This document shows, in pieces, positions 33,874 through 41,496 of a stretch of DNA of 64,000 bases; positions within the stretch are counted from its first letter, which is position 1, and each line of letters starts with the position of its first letter. This DNA comes from Candidatus Eisenbacteria bacterium (GTDB taxonomy: Bacteria; Eisenbacteria; RBG-16-71-46; JACRLI01), in assembly GCA_016235265.1 (NCBI GenBank), contig JACRLI010000030.1:28797-92796 (forward strand), given 5' to 3'. The notes under the pieces are model-generated. The model was given only the letters and a program-made list of their open reading frames with translations, was not told the origin of the DNA and searched no databases. A program made the translations under genes and the position numbers.

Positions 33874-35348
33874 GCTCGTCCGGCTTCCTGCTGCGCGGGT
33901 TCCGTCTCGATGGCGATCTCCTTCGTCACGAAGCGAATTCCACAGCGCTGCAGGAAGGGGGATGCCGGTTCGCCGCCGATGCGGATCACCACGTAGTCGT
34001 TGGGCAGCAGTCGCGGCCCGTCCACGCACTCCAGGGCCACCACGCCGGGACGGATCTCCGTCACCCGGCTGCCCAGGAGCAGCTCCACGCGCCCCTGGGA
34101 GACGGCCTCGTCCAGTTTCACCCGGTTGCGCTCCTTGACCCGCGGGAACTCCTGCCCGCGGTAGGAGAGCGTCACGGTGGCGTCGGGCTGGTTGCCCAGG
34201 CCCACCGCCGACTCGATGGCGCTGTCGCCGCCGCCCACCACCAGCATGCGGCAGCCGGCGAACGCCTCCATTTCCACGATGTCGTAGAGCGCCTTCTCCA
34301 GTTCCTCGCCGGGCACGCCCATGCGCCGCGGAGTGCCGCGCCGCCCCATGGCCAGCACCACGGCGCGGGCCTGGTACTCGGCGCCGGGCGTGCGCACGCG
34401 GAACAGCCCCTGGCCGCGCTCCACGGACTCCACCCGCTCGCCGGTGCGCACCTTGAGGTCAGCCTGCGCGATGATGGTCTCCCACACCCGCAGCAGCTCC
34501 TCCTTCGAGGCGTCGGCCACCCACAGCCCGCCGTAGAGCTGCACGCGCGTGGGCTCGGCCAGCAGCAGCTTGCGCCGCGGGTATTTGCGAATGGTGTCGG
34601 AGAGCGTGCCCTGCTCCAGGATCACGCAGCGCAGGCCCTGCCGCTTCGCCTCGAGCGCTGCGGAGATGCCCGCGGGGCCCGAGCCGACCACGATCAGGTC
34701 GTAGGGGCCCGGCTGGTCCGGGTCCGCGCCCGTGCACGGGCGGCCCGAGGGCGGGCCGGGGCGCCGCGTGGCCAGCGTCCACGCAACGTGCTCCACGGCG
34801 ATGCGGCCTTCGTTGATGGCGTTCTTGATCAACCCGCGCCCGCCAAGCTCTCCCACCACGTACAGGCCCTGGACGCAGGACTGGAAGTTGGCGTCGAGGT
34901 CGGGCACCTCCATGCGCTGCACCGCCGCCCCCACCGCCATCACGATGCCGTTGACCGGGCAGGCGGTGGCGCAGTTGCCATGGCTCCTGCACAGGTCCAG
35001 GTCCACGATGGCGCGGTGGTCCACCAGCCGGATCGCACCGGACTCGGGACAGGCGGCCACGCAGGTGCCGCAGCCCACGCACAGGTCGGCGCGCACCACC
35101 GGGTGGGGCAGCTCGTCGGATGTCTCCCCGGCGGAGAGGTCCACCGGACGGGCGTTCACCAGGTCGAAGGCCTGCATCGGCACGCCGCAGGAGGGACACG
35201 CCGTGATCGCGTGCGGCACGTCCGCGCGGCAGCGCGGACAGGCCCGCACCACCGCCGGCTCCGCGCCGCCCACCGAACGCCGCACGTGCCACCACGCGAA
35301 GAGCGTGGTGAGCGCGACGAACGCCAGCGTGGTCACGAGCATGTTCAT
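33870..35348 (-). CDS. Membrane-bound FeS-flavoprotein (TrxR-like FAD/NAD domain, 8Fe-type ferredoxin domain, zinc ribbon)
   Basis: A 492-residue protein. One N-terminal membrane helix (3-20) is followed by a Cys4 zinc-ribbon-like site (C37, C40, C51, C54) and a two-cluster ferredoxin domain. Its first motif is complete (C90, C93, C96, C100-P). The second is C120, C126, C130-P, with H123 where the second Cys is usual. A TrxR-type segment LYVVGELGGRGLIKNAINEG follows, then an FAD motif (VVGSGPAG, ~215) and an NAD(P) motif (VVGGGDSA, ~355). The TrxR redox CxxC is absent, so it is not a thioredoxin reductase. It probably moves electrons between NAD(P)H or FeS carriers and the membrane cytochrome. 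It lies 4 bp after the cytochrome b gene and overlaps the 20-haem gene. Confidence 0.85.
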   Translation of the reverse strand: MNMLVTTLAFVALTTLFAWWHVRRSVGGAEPAVVRACPRCRADVPHAITACPSCGVPMQAFDLVNARPVDLSAGETSDELPHPVVRADLCVGCGTCVAACPESGAIRLVDHRAIVDLDLCRSHGNCATACPVNGIVMAVGAAVQRMEVPDLDANFQSCVQGLYVVGELGGRGLIKNAINEGRIAVEHVAWTLATRRPGPPSGRPCTGADPDQPGPYDLIVVGSGPAGISAALEAKRQGLRCVILEQGTLSDTIRKYPRRKLLLAEPTRVQLYGGLWVADASKEELLRVWETIIAQADLKVRTGERVESVERGQGLFRVRTPGAEYQARAVVLAMGRRGTPRRMGVPGEELEKALYDIVEMEAFAGCRMLVVGGGDSAIESAVGLGNQPDATVTLSYRGQEFPRVKERNRVKLDEAVSQGRVELLLGSRVTEIRPGVVALECVDGPRLLPNDYVVIRIGGEPASPFLQRCGIRFVTKEIAIETEPAQQEAGRA

Positions 35349-35352
35349 GGCC

Positions 35353-36399
35353 TCAGGGCAACCTCACGCCGCCGATCCACACGGCGACCACTACGTGCAC
35401 CAGCACCGCCAGCAGCGCGGTCAGCGCCACCGGCAGGTGCGCCACGTGCCACCACCGGAACACCCGGTGGGTGGCCTCCAGCACCCGCATCTGCTGCTGC
35501 AGCGCCATCTCCCGACGCGCCATCTGCATGATGTTCTTCAGGGCCGTCGCGTCCGGGGCGGGCACGCCCGGCCGGGGATGCGACCAGCGCCGCCGTACGT
35601 CCCGGAGCGCGCGGCGGCGGGCGAGGTCGTCGGCCACCAGCTGCAGCAGCACCCGGCCCGGGCCCGTCCGGGCACCGCGGATGGGCGCCAGCGCCAGCGC
35701 GGACTCGACCTCCGTGGGGTTCAGCCCCGATTCCGCGGCGATGCGCGTGAGCAGCGCGCGCCGCTCGTTGGACACTTCGTCGCGGGTCAGTTCCAGCCCG
35801 TTCCGGCGGCGCGGGATGTGCGAGTACAGGTACCGGCCGACGATGCCGCTCATGCACACCAGCGTCATGGCGAAGTAGCCCAGCCCGATGAGCCCGGTGA
35901 AGCGCCAGCCCGCGTGCACCGCGACGATGAGCGGCAGGCTCAGCCCCGCCAGCACATGAATGCGCAGCCACGTGCCCACGTTGCCCAGCCCGCGCAGCAG
36001 GGGCACCCGTTTGCGCAGCGGGTACAGCCACATGAACAGGAAGAACCCCAGCCCGGTGAGCCCGAAGGCCAGCCCCACCGGCCCGCCCGGAAACAGCAAC
36101 GAGTGCAGCGGGTCCCGGACGCGGCCCGCGCGGTCCATCAGGTAATACGGCAGGAAGCGCACCGTCACCGCAAGGGGCACGGCGAGCAGCCACGCCAGCG
36201 CGATGTCGTCCACGCGGAACGCGCGGGCTGCGCTGCCGGCCTTTTCGGTTCCAGTTTTGGGGGTGGTGCCGGAGGTCACGAGCGCGTCTGCCGGAAGGGG
36301 CAGGGCCTCGAAACTCGGGCCCGGCGGGACGTCCGCGGCCTGCGCCACGGAAGCCCGGTTCATGGTGTAGGGCCGCGCCGGGTTGATGAACTGGGACAA
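35353..36399 (-). CDS. Cytochrome b-like membrane protein, first gene of the multihaem operon
   Basis: A 348-residue membrane protein. A soluble N-terminus (~70 residues) is followed by helices at ~70-90, ~115-135, ~150-175, ~180-200 and, after a charged cytoplasmic loop, ~310-340. Histidines sit in helices in pairs that could bind two b-haems: LRIHVLAG and IVAVHAGW, then WWHVAHLP and LVHVVVAV. The pattern is that of b561/ferric-reductase-like quinol-oxidising anchors. It is the likely entry point for quinol electrons into the multihaem chain. TTG 36399 is chosen because GGAGGAGAG lies six bases upstream; an ATG at 36363 is the alternative. Confidence 0.78.
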   Translation of the reverse strand: MSQFINPARPYTMNRASVAQAADVPPGPSFEALPLPADALVTSGTTPKTGTEKAGSAARAFRVDDIALAWLLAVPLAVTVRFLPYYLMDRAGRVRDPLHSLLFPGGPVGLAFGLTGLGFFLFMWLYPLRKRVPLLRGLGNVGTWLRIHVLAGLSLPLIVAVHAGWRFTGLIGLGYFAMTLVCMSGIVGRYLYSHIPRRRNGLELTRDEVSNERRALLTRIAAESGLNPTEVESALALAPIRGARTGPGRVLLQLVADDLARRRALRDVRRRWSHPRPGVPAPDATALKNIMQMARREMALQQQMRVLEATHRVFRWWHVAHLPVALTALLAVLVHVVVAVWIGGVRLP

Positions 36400-37116
36400 G
36401 CTCTCTCCTCCGTAAGCCGCCGGTGTTGAATCGCCACCTGGAGGGCGGCTGGCGCGCCTGAAGCGCGCGCGGTCATCCCTCCGGGGTGCTCCGCGACGCC
36501 ACCTGTTGTTGCCGTCGCGCGCCACCGGCGGCCCCGGAGCGCGCAGTATCCGATGGGGAAGCAGCAACATCCGTGCCGCCCCCTCATTATCGTAACGCAT
36601 ATGCAGGATCTGTGGTTCCGACCGAAAATGAAACCCCTCATGGTGTTCAAAGCAGCCTGGCACCCGGGCAGCGCGGGCGGGAGCCGCATGGGCGCCGGAT
36701 GGGCGGCCTGGCGCCCAGGGGCCGGGCCGGAGGCCGGGCCGGCAGGGCCCCGGGGAGACCGGCGGTGTCGTGTCCCTTGTGGGGAAATACTCTACACCCT
36801 CCGGGCGTGGAGAATGTCCACACGTGCCGGATCACGCGATGTCCCGCTCCTTCTCCGGGGGCCCGAAGGGGGGCCGGCGAGGCGGATCGCCACCCGGGAC
36901 CGGAGCACCGAGCCGGCGGCGGGCGGGCGGATTTCGCGGCCAGCCCGGGCGGCAGAATGCGGGCCGCTCCGCGCGGGATGCAACCAGGATTCGCGGGTTG
37001 GGAGGCGCATTCTGCAATCTACAACGGTGCAGCTTCACGAAGCCCGGGCCCGGGTGGCGCATCGAACAAGAGGTTGTCCGCCGCCCCCCTGCCGCTCCCA
37101 CGAGGAGGAATCATCC
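36400..37116. other. Divergent intergenic region, multihaem operon / superoxide dismutase
   Basis: A 717-bp gap with no gene. It must contain the promoter of the redox operon (minus) and that of the superoxide dismutase gene (plus). A less G+C-rich patch at 36580-36660 is the best place for a promoter, but no clear -35/-10 pair was found. A short symmetric word GTGGA-n5-TCCAC lies at 36807-36821; this could be chance. Confidence 0.4.
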
Positions 37117-37932
37117 ATGACCCGAAGAGACCTGCTCAAGTCCCTGGCTGTGGCCGCGGGCTCGAATGCCCTGCTGGCCAGCCCGTGGGTGAGTGCCGCG
37201 GCCCGCGCCGCGGGTGCCACGGGCGCCGATGCATCCGCCGCGGCCGGCGGCACATCCAGCCCGCGCGCGGCCGCGGGCGCTCCCGGGGCGTCTGCCGCCA
37301 CTCCGCCGGCCCCCACCGGCCCATTCACGCTCCCGGCGCTGCCCTACGCCTTCGACGCTCTGGAGCCGCACCTGGACGCGCAGACCATGCAGATCCACCA
37401 CGACAAGCACCACGCGGCCTACGTCGCGAACCTGAACAAGGCGGTGGGGTCCCTGCCGGACCTGGCCCGCCAGCCGGTGGAGGAACTGGTGCGCTCGCTG
37501 GCCACGCTGCCGGAGGCGGTGCGGACCGCGGTGCGCAATCACGGCGGCGGGCACGCCAACCACTCGCTGCTGTGGACGTCGCTTTCGAAGTCGGGCGGCC
37601 GGGCGCCGTCGGCGGAGCTGGGCCGGGCGCTGGACGCGAAGTGGGGCACGTTCGCAGGATTCCAGGAGAGATTCAACGCGGCGGCGATGAGCGTGTTCGG
37701 GAGTGGCTGGGCGTGGCTCTCGGTGGGATCCGGCGGGGAGCTGGAGATCGTGACCACTCCCAACCAGGACAGCCCGCTGAGCGCCGGCGGACGGCCGCTA
37801 CTGGGGATCGACGTGTGGGAGCACGCGTACTACCTGAAGTTCCAGAACCGCCGCGCGGAGTACGTGGCCGCCTTCGCGGCGGTGGTGGACTGGGACGTCA
37901 TCGCGGGTCGCTACAACGAGGCGCGGAAGTAG
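37117..37932 (+). CDS. sodA: Exported manganese-type superoxide dismutase
   Basis: A 271-residue Fe/Mn superoxide dismutase. A Tat-like leader (TRRDLLKSLAV, then Ala-rich; residues 1-~35) and an Ala/Pro linker to ~70 precede the enzyme. Metal ligands are all visible: the His in MQIHHDKHHAAYV, the His in GGGHANHSLLW, and Asp and His in IDVWEHAYYL. GGGHANH with a later TPNQDSPLS carries the Gln that marks the Mn-type enzyme rather than the Fe-type. Export implies removal of superoxide outside the cytoplasm, next to an oxygen-sensitive electron-transfer system. ATG 37117 follows GGAGGA. It is convergent with the feo operon, overlapping its last small gene by 35 bp. Confidence 0.92.
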   Translation: MTRRDLLKSLAVAAGSNALLASPWVSAAARAAGATGADASAAAGGTSSPRAAAGAPGASAATPPAPTGPFTLPALPYAFDALEPHLDAQTMQIHHDKHHAAYVANLNKAVGSLPDLARQPVEELVRSLATLPEAVRTAVRNHGGGHANHSLLWTSLSKSGGRAPSAELGRALDAKWGTFAGFQERFNAAAMSVFGSGWAWLSVGSGGELEIVTTPNQDSPLSAGGRPLLGIDVWEHAYYLKFQNRRAEYVAAFAAVVDWDVIAGRYNEARK

Positions 37933-38131
37933 CAGCCGCCGGGCGCACGCTCAGCTCCAGGCCGTCTCCCCCGGGACGGCGGGGCGGGGACTCCGCCGCG
38001 GCGCACCCGGGGCAGCCTTCGCACAGCGGCGTGGGCATGCGCCGGCGCCGCACGCGCCGCGCCACCAGCCACGTGAGCGCCGCCACCGCGATGCCAGCCA
38101 CCGCGTAGTCCTGCCAGCCCGCGCCGATCAT
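37898..38131 (-). CDS. Small FeoB-associated Cys-rich membrane protein
   Basis: A 77-residue protein with one membrane helix (~9-27), a basic stop-transfer RRVRRRR, and a short Cys motif PLCEGCPGC. This is the layout of the small FeoB-associated Cys-rich proteins found after feoB, thought to take part in iron handling. ATG 38131 follows GGGGAGG and lies 22 bp after the feoB stop. The C-terminal tail after the Cys motif is low-complexity and runs 35 bp into the end of the convergent sodA gene, so the true length could be shorter. Confidence 0.7.
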   Translation of the reverse strand: MIGAGWQDYAVAGIAVAALTWLVARRVRRRRMPTPLCEGCPGCAAAESPPRRPGGDGLELSVRPAAATSAPRCSDPR

Positions 38132-38153
38132 GGGCGCCTCCCCCGGCGGGTCG

Positions 38154-40469
38154 TCATCCCAGCCCCAGCAGCCGCCCGCCCTGGTACACCGCGAACGACA
38201 CGACCCAGGCCAGGGCATTCATCACCAGCACCATCGCGATCGGCCAGCGCCATGAGTTGGTCTCGCGGCGCACCACGGCCACGGTGGACATGCACTGGCA
38301 CGCCAGCGCGAAGAACACCATCAGCGTGATCCCCACCAGGGGTGTGTACAGCGGGCGCCCCGTGGCGGGGTTGCGGAAGTCGCGGAACGTGGCGCGCAGT
38401 GAGCCGGCGCGGTGGCCGGCGTCGCCCAGGTTGAACACGGTGGCCATGGTCGACACCATCACCTCGCGCGCGGCGAACGAGGTGATCAGCCCGATCCCGA
38501 TCCGCCAGTCGAAGCCCAGCGGCCGGATCACCGGTTCCAGCAGCCGACCGGCGCGGCCGGCGAAGGAATTGCGCAGCGTCTCCCCCGCCAGCTGGTTCTC
38601 CAGCGCCTGCGCCTTCGCGGTCTGGCCCGAGGCCTGCGCCGCGTGCGCCTGCGCGCGCAGCGCGTCCAGGCCGTTGCCGCCGCGCGGGTAGGTGGCCAGG
38701 AACCACAGCACCACCGAGATGGCCAGGATCACCGTGCCCGCCTTGCGCAGGAACAGCGCCGAGCGCTCGCGCACCGTGATCACGATGGAGCGCCACGACG
38801 GCGCCCGGTAGGGCGGCAGCTCCATCACGTAGAGCGGCTTGCCGCCGCGGAGCACGGTGCGCTTGAGCACCCATGCCACCCCCACGGCCGCCAGGATCCC
38901 CAGGAAGTACAGCGAGAAGAGCACGATGCCCGGCAGGGTGACGATGCCCACCCAGCGGTTGGGCACGAACGCGCCGATCAGCAGCGCGTACACCGGCAGG
39001 CGCGCGCTGCACGACATGAACGGCGCCACCATGATGGTGGTCAGCCGGTCGCGGCGGCTGTCAATGGTGCGCGTGGCCATGATGCCCGGGATGGCGCATG
39101 CGAACGAGGACAGCAACGGGATGAACGCGCGCCCCGAAAGCCCCACCTGGCCCATGACGCGGTCCATCAGGAACGCCGCGCGCGCCATGTAGCCGGTGTC
39201 CTCGAGCACCGAGAGGAAGAAGAACAGGATCGCGATCTGGGGCACGAATGTGATGGTGGTGCCCACGCCGGCGATGATGCCGTCCACCAGCAGCGAGCGC
39301 AGCGGACCCTCCACCATGTTGCTTTCCACCAGCCCGCCGAATGCCGCCACCACCCGCTCGATCAGGTCCATCGCGGGCCGCGCCCACGCGAACACCGACT
39401 GGAACACCGCACCCATGAGCAGCACGAAGATGACCGGGCCGAAGATCCTGTGCGTGAGCACCCGGTCAATGCGCTCGCGGGTGCGGTCGCGGCGGTCGGG
39501 CGGGGCCACGAAGGCACCGGCAAGGATGTCGGCGATCACCTCGTAGCGCCACTGGATCTCGTCGGAGCGCCAGCTCGGCGCGGCCTGGTCCAGGCGGCGG
39601 CGCAGCAGCCGCACGTCGTCCAGCACGTCGGCGGGCGCGCAGCGGGCCAGCGCGTCGTCCTCGCCGTCGTCCAGCAGCAGCGCCAGCGCCAGCTCCTGGC
39701 GGGCCCGCTCGGGCAGCGCGGAGTTGCGCGGCAGGCGGCCCTCGAGACTCTGCAGCACGCGATCCAGGTGCCGCGGGCGGCTGCGGAAGTGCGCGTTGGA
39801 GGGCTCCACGTCGCGCTCCATGTAGCGGCGCAGCGTGCCCAGCCCGGTGCCCTTGGCCGCGGAGATGGCCACCACCGGCACGCCCAGCTGCCGTTCCAGG
39901 GCCCGCTCGTCCACGCGGATACCCAGCTCGTCGGCGGCGTCCATCATGTTGAGCGCCAGGATCAGCGGCCGTCCCAGCTCGATGACCTGCAGCGCGAGAT
40001 AAAGGTTGCGGTCGAGGTGGGTGACATCCACCACGAACACCACCAGGTCCGGCGCCTGGGTATCCGACTGCAGCCCCAGCAGCACGTCGCGCACGATCAC
40101 TTCGTCGGGCGAGCCCGGGCGCAGGCTGTAGCTGCCCGGCAGGTCCAGCAACTCCACGCGCGCGCCCGAAGGCAGCGTGCACAGGCCGGTCTTCTTCTCC
40201 ACGGTCACGCCGGGGTAGTTGGCCACCTTCTGGCGCAGGCCGGGGAGCTTGTTGAAGAGGGTGGAGTTGCCGGCGTTAGGGTTGCCCAGGATGGCGATGC
40301 GGCGCGGTCGCGCCGGGGTCCGGCTCCTCGAAGGTCCCGCGGCGGCGGGGCCCGTCGCATCCGCCCCGGCGGCGCGCTCGTCCGTCCCGGCGGTGGGTGC
40401 GCCGGCCGTGGCGGAATGCGCGCCGGCGGGAGCCGCCGTCGCCGGGGCCAGCTGCAGCCCGGGCTTCAT
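38154..40469 (-). CDS. feoB: FeoB ferrous-iron transporter with altered Walker A motif
   Basis: A 771-residue inner-membrane iron(II) transporter. A Pro/Ala-rich N-terminus (1-55) precedes a G domain: G1 GNPNAGNSTLFN (62-73), G2 YPGVTVEK, G3 DLPGSYSL, G4 NMMD. A helical GDI-like spacer follows, then about eight membrane helices with two Gate repeats (about 385-770). In G1 the Lys that holds the nucleotide phosphates in almost all FeoB proteins is Asn (N68, codon AAC where AAG is usual). ATG 40469 lies 22 bp after the feoA stop. The gene order regulator-feoA-feoB-small Cys protein is a typical iron operon. Confidence 0.93.
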   Translation of the reverse strand: MKPGLQLAPATAAPAGAHSATAGAPTAGTDERAAGADATGPAAAGPSRSRTPARPRRIAILGNPNAGNSTLFNKLPGLRQKVANYPGVTVEKKTGLCTLPSGARVELLDLPGSYSLRPGSPDEVIVRDVLLGLQSDTQAPDLVVFVVDVTHLDRNLYLALQVIELGRPLILALNMMDAADELGIRVDERALERQLGVPVVAISAAKGTGLGTLRRYMERDVEPSNAHFRSRPRHLDRVLQSLEGRLPRNSALPERARQELALALLLDDGEDDALARCAPADVLDDVRLLRRRLDQAAPSWRSDEIQWRYEVIADILAGAFVAPPDRRDRTRERIDRVLTHRIFGPVIFVLLMGAVFQSVFAWARPAMDLIERVVAAFGGLVESNMVEGPLRSLLVDGIIAGVGTTITFVPQIAILFFFLSVLEDTGYMARAAFLMDRVMGQVGLSGRAFIPLLSSFACAIPGIMATRTIDSRRDRLTTIMVAPFMSCSARLPVYALLIGAFVPNRWVGIVTLPGIVLFSLYFLGILAAVGVAWVLKRTVLRGGKPLYVMELPPYRAPSWRSIVITVRERSALFLRKAGTVILAISVVLWFLATYPRGGNGLDALRAQAHAAQASGQTAKAQALENQLAGETLRNSFAGRAGRLLEPVIRPLGFDWRIGIGLITSFAAREVMVSTMATVFNLGDAGHRAGSLRATFRDFRNPATGRPLYTPLVGITLMVFFALACQCMSTVAVVRRETNSWRWPIAMVLVMNALAWVVSFAVYQGGRLLGLG

Positions 40470-40491
40470 CGCCCGGCCCTTGGTCCTTCGC

Positions 40492-40743
40492 TCAGCGCGC
40501 GACCACATGGATGCGCGATGCCTCCGAGCGGCGGATGGAGATGTGGATGTCGCGGAGCTTGAGCTCCACCGGATCGCCCAGCGGGGCCAGGCGCACCATC
40601 TCGATCTGGGTGCCCGGCACCAGCCCCAGCTCCATGAGACGGCCCACGATCACGGGGTCGCCGTCCAGGCGCAGGATCTCGCCGCGCTCGCCGGGCACGA
40701 GCTCCGCCAGGGGGCGCGCGACCTCCCCCGACGCGCCGTTCAC
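40492..40743 (-). CDS. feoA: FeoA, SH3-like partner of FeoB
   Basis: An 83-residue cytoplasmic protein with the FeoA SH3-like barrel: LAELVPGERGEILRLDG, then GRLMELGLVPGTQIEMV, and a final LRDIHISIRRSEASRI strand pair. It modulates FeoB. GTG 40743 overlaps the stop of the DtxR-family regulator gene by 4 bp (GTGA, 40740-40743), so translation is coupled. Confidence 0.92.
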   Translation of the reverse strand: MNGASGEVARPLAELVPGERGEILRLDGDPVIVGRLMELGLVPGTQIEMVRLAPLGDPVELKLRDIHISIRRSEASRIHVVAR

Positions 40744-41291
40744 TTCGCTTCGGTCTCGCACTTGAGTTCGCGGGTCAGGGAGTCGTGCAGGCAGGCGCCG
40801 CCGCACAGGTCGCACTCGCCGGGGGCCTCCTCGGTGCAGCCGCGCGGGTGGGCGCTGTAGGCTTCGCGGAACTGCAACGCGGCGGGATGCTCGGAGCGCA
40901 TGAAGGCGGTGAGGCACACCAGCTCGATCATCACCTCGGGGCTCACCAGGTGCTCGATCATGCAGGCGTCTTCCTGGGCCACCGCCTCGGGCACGCCGAG
41001 CATCTCGGTGAGGAACACGGTGAGCACGTGGCGGCTCGATTCGGTGCGCTTCGCCAGGCGGCCGCCGGTCGCGGTGAGCTCCACGCATCCGTAGCGCTCG
41101 TGGTTCACCAGCCCGCGCGCATGCAGCGTCTGCATCATGGAAGTGACCCCGCTGCGCGACACCCCCAGGCGCAGGGCGACGTCGCTGACGCGGGCATAGC
41201 CCTTTTCGGTCTTGATCGCGGCCACCGCCTGGAGATAGTGGACCATGGAATGCGACACTTCCTTTTCGCCGAAGCGTTTCCAGACATCCAC
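40740..41291 (-). CDS. DtxR/MntR-family metal-dependent repressor
   Basis: A 183-residue regulator. A winged helix-turn-helix (~10-65; VSDVALRLGVSRSGVTSMMQTL) is followed by the DtxR dimerisation and metal-binding domain (~66-140; ESSRHVLTVFLTEMLGVPEAVAQEDACMIEH has the typical E-x-x-x-H metal positions). A Cys-rich end CDLCGGAC is extra and could sense iron. It probably represses feoAB when iron (or manganese) is sufficient. GTG 41291 is chosen for GGAGG five bases upstream; TTG 41303, which begins that ribosome site, is the longer alternative. It is the first gene of the feo operon. Confidence 0.88.
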   Translation of the reverse strand: MDVWKRFGEKEVSHSMVHYLQAVAAIKTEKGYARVSDVALRLGVSRSGVTSMMQTLHARGLVNHERYGCVELTATGGRLAKRTESSRHVLTVFLTEMLGVPEAVAQEDACMIEHLVSPEVMIELVCLTAFMRSEHPAALQFREAYSAHPRGCTEEAPGECDLCGGACLHDSLTRELKCETEAK

Positions 41292-41328
41292 GGGCACCTC
41301 CAAGTGGGATTTTCGGCACCTGAATCTT

Positions 41329-41347
41329 GTTTAGTTAGGTTAACATT
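41329..41347 (-). promoter_or_regulatory. Candidate DtxR-type operator
   Basis: GTTTAGTTAGGTTAACATT lies 38-56 bp upstream of the regulator start, in a short A+T-rich patch in otherwise G+C-rich DNA. TTAGGTTAA-like words and a GTTA-n3-TAAC dyad recall DtxR/IdeR boxes, but the match is imperfect. It would allow autoregulation of the feo operon. Confidence 0.35.
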
Positions 41348-41496
41348 TGGGTTGGCTGCCGTCAAGCCGGGGGGCCGGCCCCCCCCCGAGGTGCAGGCCG
41401 CGGCTCTCGGACCGAGCCGGTAAGCTGATTTTGAGCATCGCTTTACGACAGCGCGTCGTCCGACGGATCGCCACCCCCTGCCCCAGGAGCCGCCGC

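Noticed and set aside
36807-36821. GTGGA-n5-TCCAC dyad upstream of the superoxide dismutase gene as a regulator site
   Set aside because: Five-base arms are too short to separate from chance and no second copy was noticed.
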